Source of the DNA: Tetradesmus obliquus
Taxonomy: Eukaryota > Chlorophyta > Chlorophyceae > Sphaeropleales > Scenedesmaceae
DNA: 64,000 bases
Assembly: GCA_030272155.1 (NCBI GenBank)
Contig: CP126197.1
Location: forward strand, 2,356,001 to 2,420,000
Direction: 5' to 3'
The notes under the pieces were generated by a model. The model was not told the origin of the DNA. It was given only the letters and a program-made list of their open reading frames with translations, and ran no database searches. How positions within the stretch are numbered: the stretch's first letter is position 1; every line of letters begins with the position of its first letter. This document shows, one piece after another, positions 1 to 10,463 of the stretch. The position numbers and the translations under genes are program-made.

Positions 1-2295
1 GGTTGTTGTTAACGGTGTCAATGCGGTAGCGGGAGCCGGCAGTGAACCAGGCCTGCACGCAGCTGCTGCTGCTGCTGTGGCTGCCAAAGTTGTCGCAGCC
101 TGGGTCCTCATCAATGTTAGGGAGCTGCACCACAGGGTCCTGGCAGCAGCAGTGGCAGCAGCAGCAGCAGATGAAGCAATGTCAGCAACTGAACATACCA
201 TGCATCAAGAAGGTGACTACTGTGCTCACACCAGGGCTGACAGCATTACTCCCAACACTGTGCAGGCACTACAGCACCTGAAACCATGCGATCACCACCT
301 CAACCGAGCTGGTGCGTCTAACTAAACTGGTGCTACATCAGGCAGGCAGTGCCGCACTCACTGCCATGTTCCACCAGGCCATGGTGCTGCTGCCCAGCGT
401 GGCGTTATAGGCTGCAGCCCAGTCAGCATCACCAATCTGTGGGCAGCCGAATGTGGCCAGGCGCAGGTTGCTGAAGCCGTCACGGGACAGCATGAAGCCT
501 GCAAGGGTGGCCTGGGCAGCACCCTGAAGCAGCAGCAGCAGCAGCAGCAGGGGTAGAAGCAACAGATTGAGCTCTAGTTGCCGGGCTTGGCAGGCAAGGT
601 GCAGCAGGGGACATGGGCTGCTGCTGGTGCGGTTGTGGAGGAGTTGGGTTGCCTGTCCAATGCCTGCTACAGCTTATGGCACGGCAGCCGCTGCCAAGTG
701 CCTATGGATGAAGCGAGCACCAAAGTATGGATGAAGCGAGCACCAAAGTGCCTATGGATGAAGAGAGCACCAAAGTATGGATGAAGAGAGCACCAAAGTA
801 CACGCAAAAACAAACATCATGCTGCTGCTGCCAGCAGCTGCCTGCACATCCCAAGCACATGCTGCTTGCATGCTTCTATACTCTGTATTATGCAGACATC
901 CTGTTTGGTAAATCAATCAACACACTCACCAGGGAGTGGCCTGTCAGCACGATAGGCACGCTGGCACCCACTGCCGCCTGTGCTGCCTTGATTGCTGCCA
1001 CCAGCTCTGCGTATGCGCTGATGCTGTTGGGGTAGGAGTCGCTGTCATAGCTGTCAACAGCAGCATCAGTCAGGCTCAGCAGGAAGCCGCTGTGCACGTT
1101 GCCTGCAGCAGCGCCGCTGTAGCTGAAGGGAGTCTGACTGCAGCACAGCAGCAAAAGCACACACACAGCACAGAGCAGGAAAACAGGTTCAGTGGCCGAG
1201 CCAGCAGATTGCAGTTTGTTTAGCGCAGAGCTGCAGTCTGGTGGCTGCAGATCGTGCACTCATCTGCAGTCAAAGCTTGCATGGTGTCATGTTCTTCATG
1301 CTGGCAAGCTTGAGCAGCAGTCAGCACCCAACACTACTCAACGCAGCACTACATGCCAGCAAACTTATCTATCTGTGCAGCACTCACACGCTGTTGAAGT
1401 CCTCTCCAGTGGAGGTTGCCGCATTCACGAAGATGCTGCCTGTGAGGTCTGTGCCGCGGAACGCCACATAGATGGCATCATTCGTTGGCAGCACAAACGC
1501 GTACAGGAAGCGGGCACTGGCCTCGGGGTGGGTGAGGTTCCTTGAGAGGCGCTGCACAAAGGTGGGGGCGTGGCTGCTGAGGCTGGCTGTGGCTGCTGCC
1601 AGGGCAGTGGCATACCTGCAGAGAGCATGAGGCAGTGGACAGGGAGGCGCAGGGTGAGTCATGATCAGGAGTGCTGCTGATGCGTGCAGCAGCACATTCA
1701 GTTCATAAACATGCTGCCAGCCATTACAGTGTCGCAATGTCACATAAACATGCTGCCAGCCATTACAGTGTCATGTGCAGACAGTCGGCGTCTGCAATGC
1801 TATGGGCACATTTCTGGTCACATGCAGAGTGCAGCAGCATGTGCTAGACTGCTGAGCAAGCGGGTGCTTTGATGTGTAGTGTGTGCTACCAAACAACTGC
1901 CTGCTGGAGAGGGCCCTGTTGCGCCAAGCACTGCAGTGCACGGGCTGTCAGTTGCACTCAATATTGCAAGTAAGGCACAACAAACTTCACCAGAGCACTC
2001 ACTGTTGGAACACGTATGGCTTGGTGTAGGTGTTTTCCACGTCCCAGCTGCTGGTCAGCAGCGTGCCTGGATACGCCCAGGCTGACAGGTTGGCAGCAAC
2101 TAGCGACTGCTGCAGCACATCAAGTGGAGCCATGGGGATGTCATCGCTGGGCGGGGATTGCAGCAGAGCACGCCTGCCCAGGGCGGCAGCAGGGGCAAGG
2201 CGGGCGCCTTGCACTGCAGGAATGGCCAGCTGCAGCAGCAGCAGGCAGCTGGCAAAGGTAGCCAGCAATGGCCGCGATGCCTTGGCAGGTGCCAT
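1..2295 (-). CDS. Class 3 (alpha/beta-hydrolase) lipase, secreted; C-terminus beyond left edge
   Basis: Five exons are visible: 2295-2003, 1615-1388, 1137-930, 523-362 and 52-1, all joined in phase with GTGAGT donors. The ATG at 2295 opens a signal peptide (basic start, then a Leu/Ala core, ending near AVQGA, about residue 30). The body carries class 3 lipase marks: AFRGTD (oxyanion loop) in exon 2, the nucleophile elbow GHSLG formed exactly across the exon 3/4 junction, then ATFGCPQIGD and a YRIDTVNNN stretch that normally precedes the catalytic Asp/His region. Members of this family hydrolyse triacylglycerols or galactolipids; a secreted or vacuolar site is inferred from the leader. The catalytic His exon lies outside the window. 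Introns hold two minisatellites and a CTG array directly before exon 4. The family is secure; the substrate is unknown. Confidence 0.85.
696..800. repeat. Minisatellite, four units of 23-27 bp, in lipase intron 3
   Basis: Units built on ATGGATGAAGCGAGCACC alternate between a 27-base form (with GTGCCT) and a 23-base form, giving a higher-order period of 50 bases. The last two units share a C-to-A change, so the 50-base dimer itself was duplicated. Confidence 0.9.
1704..1772. repeat. 30-bp direct repeat pair, period 39, in lipase intron 1
   Basis: Positions 1704-1733 and 1743-1772 are identical over 30 bases. The copies lie wholly inside the intron between exons 1 and 2 and do not reach the exon edges. 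Confidence 0.9.
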
Positions 2296-3878
2296 TGTAA
2301 TGAGATCTATGTTTTATACGCTGATTTTGTTGTGGTGCAGAACGTTGGCAGCCAAGGCACGATGTCTAAAGGTTAAGAGAGAGATCACTAGGCACTGGGC
2401 TGTCCTTGCAGGTCACTTTTAGGTGGTCAAAAGTGGCTTGTGAGCTCGGGTTGCTGTTCCAATGCCACTCGGTTCCTATTTGTACACTTTTAACAATTTT
2501 CTGGCACGTTAAGCGCTCGGAGTGAGGACGGACCCAAGTTTTGGTTCCGCTCACTCGGCAGGGGTACCCACCCGTGACTCGATGTCACACTCGACCGTAC
2601 CCAGTGCGCGCCCCACGCACAGCGTTGCTGCGGGACCAAAGGTGTGCAGTGTTTGTTTGTCTTTCACGAACGAGACAGACATGTTTGAGCGACATTCACC
2701 AGGGCCACGGCGGCACAAACTCCTGCAGGGCTGCACTGCATGCACTGCAGGCCCCTGGCAGGGGGTCTGTATGTATAACATTGGCACAACGTGCAAGCAG
2801 GTCAATCATTTCAAGTAGATGCAGCATAATGAGTACTCACATGGCTAGAAGTGGTCCCCCAAAAGGCCACCATGGCTGCTGAACCTCAGATTGCAAGCAT
2901 GTGCAGCTCCTGCTTCTGCTCCTACGTGTCTTTTGCATTACCTGCATTCATAACAACACCTGGTCAGCGCCGTCCCAAAAGGCCATGATGCCTTTTGGGG
3001 GCAACGGCACTGACGGTCTTCAGCGCTCTTGTAGTCAGCCGTAGTCCTGGTAGTGACACCTTGTCAGTGACTCCATGGTTGTCAACCTCAACACAGTTGT
3101 GTGTGGTTTATATTTTCCTCGCAAGAAGCAGGAGGGGCAGTAGTGTAAATTTCATGTATTGGGGTGTGTGTATGCCTGCTGTACTGCTTCATAACGCTGT
3201 CATTCAAAGTTGACTGTCCTATTGACCATGTATGGCCATATGTAAATTTTGTCGTCCTTAATCAGACAACGGGCGCTCAGCGCTCCCCATTGTCACCTTC
3301 GAGTGACTGAATGAGATGAGTTATGTGCATTGAGAATACCTCCTTGGTCTATGAGGATACATGTCACCTCCCTCAGTAGCAGATTATATGATGTGCGTCG
3401 GTTGATGTTGTAGGTTCACTGCACAACATGCGATGTTGATAACGTGCATGCAGTTCTACAGTACCACTGGTAGATCACAACGTAGAGTGTAGCCTATTGT
3501 CGTTGTTGATGCTGTCATTTTTCACAGGATTTTAACTAATATCTAAACATGCATGCAGGCACCGTGTGTACAGTAGTGGAACAAGCAGTTTGTGTTTTGG
3601 TTGTAGAATGTGTTTGAACGTGTATTTCATGGCAGGTAATATTGTAAGGGTATATGTTATACGTCAGAGAGTTAATTATAACTCTCTTAACAACGTTGTT
3701 AACCGGCACCTTAGGCAGACTATTTCAACACAAGCAACTGAATCATGCAAACAACTCAGCCTACCAACAGTCCTACTGACACTGCAATCCTGCAAACACC
3801 ATAGTCATGCAAACACCACAGATCTGTGGCAGGTCTAGACCTGCAAACACGTGTGCACAGCAGTCCTACAACAAAGTA
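2296..3878. other. Gene-free stretch upstream of the lipase
   Basis: No recognisable coding exon was found on either strand. The base composition is visibly more AT-rich than in the flanking genes and triplet arrays are absent. The only structure seen is a set of inverted repeats at 2856-3001 (listed separately). The 5' part presumably includes the lipase promoter; no TATA box or other core element could be recognised with confidence. Confidence 0.6.
2856..3001. repeat. Inverted repeats/hairpin around CCCCCAAAAGGC
   Basis: CCCCCAAAAGGC at 2856-2867 is perfectly complementary to 2990-3001, 122 bases apart. An extra inner copy at 2974-2983 forms a tight hairpin with 2990-2999 (10-bp stem, 6-base loop). 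This could be a small MITE-like element or a chance palindrome. No flanking target-site duplication was identified. Confidence 0.5.
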
Positions 3879-4939
3879 TCACGTGTGTGTGCCTTCCGAT
3901 TCCTCCGGAAACAACGTCAAAAACCTTTGAATGATATCTTCATACAAGGATTTCGGATGTACCGCACCGAACATGTCCGTGTGTAAGCGTAGGAAATTCA
4001 AGAGTTTCCGACGCAACCCTGGCAGTGGGTAACCATTCAGGTGCATGCGTGCGAGTAGTAAGCCACACTCATACACAAAATTATCTCTATCCTGTATCAA
4101 TTCTCTGTATCTATGCAACTGCCCAACGACAATACTATTTCCCACGTTGTACCCAACATCACTCGATACATGTGTGTCTTGATCAATAGCTCATGAGCTA
4201 TGGGGATACCGTCATAACATTCCTCTCGTCGCTTATCATAACGCTCAGTGTGTGATTTCACACACCTTTCCACGAGACCTGTGAGCTCATCCAGCACCTC
4301 GTATATAATCGTAACTACGCGCAAGTCCAACGTGGCAAAAGACCACATATCTGCATGCGTGGGCTCTAGAGTCAGGCCGTCGTCAGGATAATTCCCGTCA
4401 ACAAGCCTCCCAGTATGCTGTTCTTACGGTACAACAAATGCTTTATAAATGGGTTGCATGCCGCTGATAGATCGTCCACAAACCTGAAAGTGAAGCGAAA
4501 TTGCTCCAGCACATACAAGGCCATGTTGCCATTAAACTTGCAGCCTCCACACGACTGGTAACCCATGCTGGGGTACCCTGTTGTGCAGGTTCAAAACCAA
4601 ACGTTGTGTGCACCTCACCACCAGGAACCGGTGGCGTGTTGCGGATGATTTCATAAATACGATGTATAATGGCATATAAATACGATGTATAAAGGCATAT
4701 AAATACGATGTATAAAGGCATACTCATAGTAGTAGAGGTAGTAATTTGTCCTGAAACTCCCGGTACCTGGTCGGTCTTTCGGTGCATATGGCGTTCAAAG
4801 TGCCAAATCGCAGCAAACCATAGTACGGCAGGCTGTCTTGCAGCAGCCCAGCCAAGTTGTAACCACATGCAAAGTTGCCAGGCGCGGCCCTCCCCACCAT
4901 CTGTCCACAATCACTGCTGATGCTGGCCGCACAAAACAA
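3879..4939 (-). pseudogene. Degenerate reverse transcriptase of a retroelement
   Basis: Reading 4939 to 3879 gives RT-like pieces in three different frames. Around 4566-4450 is a palm segment containing RFTFRFVDDLSAACN, whose FVDD corresponds to the catalytic YxDD box; just upstream NMALYVLE resembles the segment before that box. At 4348-4140 follow a TLDLRV strand and RYDKRR, matching the FLDL and LYDKRDD motifs of a retroelement RT lineage. At 4145-3879 lies VVGQLHRYRELI followed by NGYPLPGLRRKLL, the helical region normally downstream (SQLIRYxRAC...QGY in relatives). The order of motifs is right, but at least two frameshifts and stops break the reading, so it is not functional. No endonuclease, terminal repeats or target-site duplication was found. 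The motif comparison is from memory of the family. Confidence 0.65.
4652..4721. repeat. 23-bp tandem repeat, about three units
   Basis: Units of CATATAAATACGATGTAT plus five bases occur at 4652-4672 (diverged), 4673-4695 and 4696-4718. They interrupt the reverse-transcriptase relic, so they postdate or accompany its decay. Confidence 0.9.
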
Positions 4940-5487
4940 CCTGCAGTTCCCAACATGCTGAACTGCGCACCGTCCAACATTTTTAACTTAGTGCCGCCAT
5001 CACAGCTCCTGATGCAGGGCCCATGCAGCGGAAGCCCCGCTGGCTGTAGAAAGAAGATGGAGTGCCTGTACATGCCAATGCTGCTCAGCCCTTGCGCAGC
5101 ACAACCATGTCATTGCAAAACATGCAGCACGTGCAAACAGCTGTGCCTAAACAAACACGCATCGCGCACAAGCCAGCAGTTCTGGCAGCTGCTGCTCATT
5201 CTGAACACACAGTGCAGTAGCCAGCAGCCCCACTAGCTGCCCCTCATCCTATGCTATGCTGCTCATCCTGTGCGCATGCACATATGGTGCGCTTGCGCAT
5301 CATCTGCCGTCCTGGCAACACAGCTTCCATCCTGTCTAAAAAGGAAACCATTTTCAGCGCTGCGCAGCGACTGAGCAGCAGAACCCATGGGTCGCCAACC
5401 ATGCAACAGCACCCGCATCTGCAACTCACTCTATCTGTTGCGCAGGGTTGTACAGGGTGCGCTTGCGCGCAATACTTTTGCAGCTAT

Positions 5488-5523
<36 letters not shown>

Positions 5524-5794
5524 CTGCAAGCTGCTGCGCATCCTATCCTACCCGCATGGTGCGCTTGCGCGTCTCCCGGGCGCGCAACTTCAAGTTGGCC
5601 TGGTGCTTCTTTCCAAGTTGGCCAGCGCACACACAGCCACTGCCAAAGCCCGCCGCAAACAACATCAAACTGCACATTCTTCCCAATAGTGTAAACACCT
5701 GTCAGCAGTGCTGTCCACTGTCTGTGGAAAAGTCTGGTGCCCGCGATCCGCTTAGCCGTTACGCAACTACCTGTGCCAGCACTTGCTGTACACC
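4940..5794. other. Downstream flank of CCDC47 with decayed copies of its last exon
   Basis: No independent gene was found. The stretch 5539-5623 is an imperfect copy of the CCDC47 terminal-exon region 5791-5877 (same order: the GGTGCGCTTGCGC core, then TTGGCCTGGTGCTTCT, then TTGGCCAGCGC). Shorter traces of the GGTGCGCTTGCGC core occur near 5286 and 5456. A (GCA)n array lies at about 5488-5524. The 3' UTR of CCDC47 probably extends into this region. Confidence 0.6.
5488..5524. repeat. (CAG)n triplet array
   Basis: About twelve uninterrupted GCA/CAG units lie between two decayed copies of the CCDC47 terminal exon. No reading frame through it is supported. Confidence 0.9.
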
Positions 5795-7844
5795 CTATCC
5801 TACGCGCATGGTGCGCTTGCGCATCTCCCTGTTGCGCATCTTGGCCTGGTGCTTCTCGTCAAACTTGGCCAGCGCCAGAGGGCCAGCAGCACGAGCCTTG
5901 GCCTGCAGCAGCAGCAGCAGCAGCATGATGAGAGTGCCAGAGCCAGTTGCAGCGGCAAGATAGGGACAGCAAGGCGGATGAAGTTGAGCTATACGACTGC
6001 ACAGGCTGCATGGGAAAGGCAGTGCAGCTGACGCTGCCGACGCGACAATGGCTGCTGCTGCTGCTGCTGCTGCTGCGCACCCGCTCTGCCTCCAGCTTCT
6101 CCATGCGCTTCTGCGCCAGCTGCTCCTGCCGGTCCTGAGAGCCCTGTGAGTGGCGGCAGCAGCAGCAGCAGCAGCAATGGTAGCACACAGCAAACAACGT
6201 TACATGAGAGAGGTGGTAGGCGCAAGACTACTAGGTGTGCAGGCAGAGCATGGCAGTACATGAGCGGCCGCAGGCCAAGGGCCACATGGCGACCCCCTCC
6301 TACATGCGCCTGCCTGCTTCCTGTGCACTGCCAGCTCACACAGCATCCACCACAATGGCATGCCGCCGCCGAAGCCTGCTGTATCTGGAGCATCCAACTA
6401 TCAACACGGCCGGCCAGCTCAACTATTACATGTTCGGATGCACACACAGGCTCCAGACTGCTCACCTTCTTTGCTGCCTCTTGCTGCAGGCTTGCGCGCA
6501 GGTCTGCCGCCCGCTTCTTCATCTCTGCCGAGGGCTTGTAGCTGCCCAGCAGGTCAACCAGCAGCAGCACACACGACTGGGCAGCAGCAGCAGCAGCAGG
6601 AGAGGCAACAGCAGGTGCATGTTAGGCGCAGGAAGTAAGGAGGTGATGCATGCACTAGTCGCTCGTCAGCCACCACACCCCTGCCCTGTGTGTTTTGCAG
6701 CAGTTGTGATAATGCTGAACCAGGTCAGATCACCTTCCACTATCACTCAATGCACTTCAAACAGGGTAACCATTGCAAGCTCAAGTCCTTCACACTAGCC
6801 CCTGCCTCCTCACCAGCAGCATGCTGATCTCACCTGCCAGATAACACGCACGGCAGTACATACCTAATGCAGTTTTTTTCACACTAGCCACCCGCCCCTC
6901 CCTCACCAGCAGCATGCTGATCTCATCCGCCTTCTCCACTGGCGGCAGCGCCAGCTCAAAAGTCACTCTGGGCCCGGCAGGGTTCGAACCCTGCGCCACC
7001 TCGCTGCTGGCCACCCCGCTGCGCAGCCATCTGCAGCCCTGCACGAAGCCCTTGGCGATTGCTGGCTCTGCATTCAGGATGTCATATAACAGGCTGGGCG
7101 CCTCTGCTGCCACTGCCAGTTTGTCATTAGGCCAGCCGCCCGGCACGCGCTCCCTTGCCACCTGTGTAGCAGGGCGAGGGAGATGGCAAGGTTTTGATAT
7201 GTGATGACAGAAGCAGTGACAGACGCATTGAAAGTAATACTAATGTTCTGACATTAGCCCAGCAGCAGCATAATGCAGACCGGTGGTCTGTACAAGCAAA
7301 TTGTCAGCGACCAGAGGCGTTTGGCAAAAGACACGCCAAACTGTTGTCCTCCACTGTGCAGACACCTTGCCCCGCCCCACCTGCAGTGGCTTGGCGAAGT
7401 CACCCAGCCGCCACCCCTGCCCCAGCTGCACTTCGTCAACAACATGACATGCATGTAATATATCTAGAATCAAGTAACACGCCGCCCCACCTGCATTGGC
7501 TTCGCAAAGTCGCCCAGCCGCCGGCCCTGCCCCAGCACGCCTTCATCCCGCAGCAGCGCCCTCACAGCTTTTGGCTGCCCCAGCGCCAGCACGCTCTGCA
7601 GGGGCATGCCGCCCTCGCCCAGGAACACGTCAAACGTGAGCGTGTCCTGCTGCGGCACCAGCATGTGCCTGCGGAAAGTGACAATTTGATAGTGACAGTA
7701 AGCGACAGCCAGTAACAGCTGCGGTGAGCAGGCGGGGTGTTCTACCTCAAGCATCTGCAGCCTTGATCGACTGCTGACACAGCCGTGAGTTGAAGAAGTC
7801 GTCCCAGACTCAGTTGCAGCAGCGTTGCACACGGCTGAGCCACG

Positions 7845-7883
<39 letters not shown>

Positions 7884-8136
7884 GCGCACTACTTTCACTT
7901 GTCCACTGTTGATACAGTCACCAGTGGATGAACTGCTGAAAAAAGAGCAATAGCACCACACACGCTGCTGCTGCTGCTGCTGTGTCACGCACCACAGCTC
8001 GAAGAGCATGTCCTGTCGTGGCTTGAGGTTCAATGTGATCATAGCGCCAGTGCAGTAGCGCCGCCCGCTGGCATAGCACTACAGCCCAGCATGCAGCGTG
8101 CAGCACAGCCCAGCAACAGCAGCCGTGATAGCAGCA

Positions 8137-8172
<36 letters not shown>

Positions 8173-9224
8173 GCGGCGTTGGCTTGCAGGCAAGCGTGTC
8201 TGTGTGGTGGTATGTGATTGCTGACTGGCTGATTTCCACGTGCAGCATTTTGTCAGTTTGGCTCGTCTGCTGCCCAAAACATGCCCTAAAGCACTCAAGG
8301 TAGAGCACCACCACCTAACGCTGACAGAGCTGTTGCAAGTGTGGCACCAGAACCAGCATGCTGGCAGGCAAGCACTGCTGCTGCTTATGCATTGCCATGC
8401 TTCTGCTGCTGTTGCTACATCTCACTAGATTCTGCACATTGCAAACTTCGTGATCCCAAGTTGATGTACAGGCATGAAGGCGGCATATAGAGAAAATGCT
8501 GCCACTGTTGCTACAGCAGCAGGCTTCCACCTTGTAGCTGGTGTTGCTTTCTTTCCACCAGAGCTCCTTGTCGCTGTCGCTGCTCATGCTGCCATGCACA
8601 GCAAAGTTGCGAGCCAGCACATTGTCTGGCTCCCCAAGCACCCTGCAGGACAAACAGATGAAGGCAGTCAGCATCGCAGCGTGATGGACGGCACACTTAA
8701 AGACTTTCACATTCACTTAACCTGAAAGCATGGTGTGATATGGCTGCAGCAGCTCACAGATGCAACTTGCGTCTCTGCTGCTGGTGCTTGTGTGCTAAGC
8801 CGTATGAAGCATGCCTCTTGCTGCTGGCAGCGCTTCTGCTGGCTGCCAGGATGCTCAAGTGTCGATCGTACTGATGCAGAGCCGCACTTGAACAAGATTC
8901 TAATCAGGCAGCTATGCTCAAGTGCCAGAGGTATGCAGCAGAGGAGCAGCTGGTGTCACTCCTGCTGCTGCTACTGCTGCTGTTGCTGGTGGTCACCCCC
9001 TGCCTGATCACCCTTTCGCACCTGATCCAGTTCGTGGCGATCTCTTTGTTCTTTTGGGCTCCAAAGTACGCATTAAGGAGATAGATCAAAATGAGAGCCA
9101 CGCCCACGAGCTCAGGTGCGTACTTTGCTGCGAGCTCTGGCGTGAGCATCGGGAGCCCAGCAGCAGCTGGCTGCAGCATCACAGCCATAGCTGCTCCTGC
9201 CAGCAAACCGAGTCTATTGCGCAT
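5795..9224 (-). CDS. CCDC47: CCDC47-like (DUF1682) ER membrane protein
   Basis: Eight exons: 9224-9022, 8642-8531, 8078-7993, 7668-7491, 7161-6907, 6576-6466, 6143-6081 and 5902-5795, about 371 residues, all in phase. The protein has an N-terminal signal or hydrophobic segment, a membrane span (GVALILIYLLNAYFG, about 40-54), the family block YASGRRYC...LNLKPRQD, then LTFDVFL, ELALPPVEKADEI and LLGSYKPS, and ends in a charged Lys/Arg/Glu coiled tail. In animals CCDC47 belongs to the PAT complex, which chaperones multipass proteins at the ER translocon; plants have the same domain protein. Function here is inferred from that family. Exon 7 could instead start at 6134 (tandem AG). Introns carry partial copies of exons 4 and 5, and exon 5 contains a tRNA-like A/B-box segment. 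Confidence 0.85.
7366..7435 (-). repeat. Decayed copy of CCDC47 exon 4 3' end inside intron 4
   Basis: Compared with 7476-7545, this segment is about 80% identical and ends in the same CTGCAG/GTGGGG-type donor. On the minus strand it reads LGQGWRLGDFAKPLQ against LGQGRRLGDFAKPMQ of the true exon, so it could act as a cryptic alternative exon end. An acceptor-like GTGCAG precedes it, but with no good pyrimidine tract. Confidence 0.8.
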
Positions 9225-9969
9225 GTTTGCTGCTTATCTGTACATACAGGGGTGGTGTGTACTGCTTCTGCACTGCTGACTTGCACCTGTTCAAGGGCTC
9301 TGCACTTATTCCTGGCATACGTTGCACTTGCTGGCATATTACACTGATGTTAGGGCTAGAGCGGGCACTTGCATTGCACGCAGGCTTTGTTACCTGTCAG
9401 TTCACTAACAGGCAGGGTTTCAGATTCAAATTCTGCTGGATCAGTCCGACAGCCTGCACACTGCATGTCTGGCTGCCTGCATCAAATGTTGCCTGTACAT
9501 CATTGGCTGCTCCACAACGTCATGTTCACAGTGCATACCCAATGCCAAAAGAGCTCTCTTGCGTTGAACATCAGTCAGCAAGTATAGTATATTGTTACCA
9601 TCGCAAGCCTGTACATGCAACTGCAGCCACCCATGCTGCTGTGGCTGTGCCTGCGACACAAAATCAACTTCGATATGTGCTGCACACACCACATCTGGCT
9701 TTGCTTTTTGAAGAATATTGCACGGCCTCCAACTGCACCAGCATATGCTGGTATGCATCAGCCCGGAGGCACGCAGCAAATTTAAAGCACAGCAGCACCA
9801 GATGAGCTCAAAAACAACCGTGTTGTACCCAAATGAGTGTGTTGAAACAATTTACGAGTTTAGCAGGGAGATCAACTGGTCGGGAAATGGAAGGCTCAAC
9901 CAGCCCACACCGCTCTAGTACTGGCGCACCCTTCCGGGAAGTTGAAGGTCCGGGGTCGGTCACTTCTGT

Positions 9970-9996
9970 CCTAACCTAAACCTAGACCTAAAACCA
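9970..9996. repeat. Degenerate interstitial telomere-like repeat
   Basis: The sequence runs CCTAACCTAAACC, then TAGACCTAAAACC: three to four imperfect units related to the plant/algal CCCTAAA or CCCTAAAA telomere motif. It is too short and imperfect to be a telomere. Confidence 0.45.
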
Positions 9997-10373
9997 ATGC
10001 TTCAACCTGCTGAACGCAGAAGCCGTAAGAGATGCACTAGGAAAGTGCGTATGCGATGGAACCGGGCCAGTCCGATGAGCGAGGCTGGTTGGCCGGCAGG
10101 TGCTGTGCTGCATGCCATGCCATGCCCATGTATTGGCCCTGAGCCCAGACTGAACTCACAAACGTGATAAGCAGCAGCAACGTTACCCAAAGTTGCAGTC
10201 CCCACCGTTTCAAATTGAATCCACAGCAGCGTTAACGTTGCCACTGCTGCGCTCTGTGTGAGCGTGCTGGTGTCAGCACAGCAGGCACTTGCAGCTGAAC
10301 CACTGCCAGCATCCACCCACTCCACGTTGTTCTGGGATGTTTGTAAACACTTACAAGATGCCTGACGGGCAAT

Positions 10374-10463
10374 GCTTGGAGCACCTGCATACTTGGTGCA
10401 CTGCGGGATGGGCAGCAGCGCCGTCTCCCTGTGCAGTACCCAGGTTCGAACCCTGGTCCAACC
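10374..10463 (+). other. tRNA-like segment (possible SINE fragment)
   Basis: A perfect 5-bp T-arm (CCAGG-TTCGAAC-CCTGG, 10439-10455) forms a canonical B box. An A-box-like TGCGGGATGGGCAGCAGCG lies 28 bases upstream. The 7-base ends GCTTGGA (10374) and TCCAACC (10456) pair at six of seven positions. No acceptable anticodon loop or D-arm could be drawn, so it is not a working tRNA. The same A-box/B-box combination occurs in CCDC47 exon 5 on the minus strand. Confidence 0.4.

Noticed and set aside
10374-10463. A functional tRNA gene at the GGTTCGAACCC box
   Set aside because: Only the T-arm and a partial acceptor stem fold; there is no D-arm with GG and no anticodon loop with the required T before and purine after the anticodon. 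Kept as a tRNA-like fragment.
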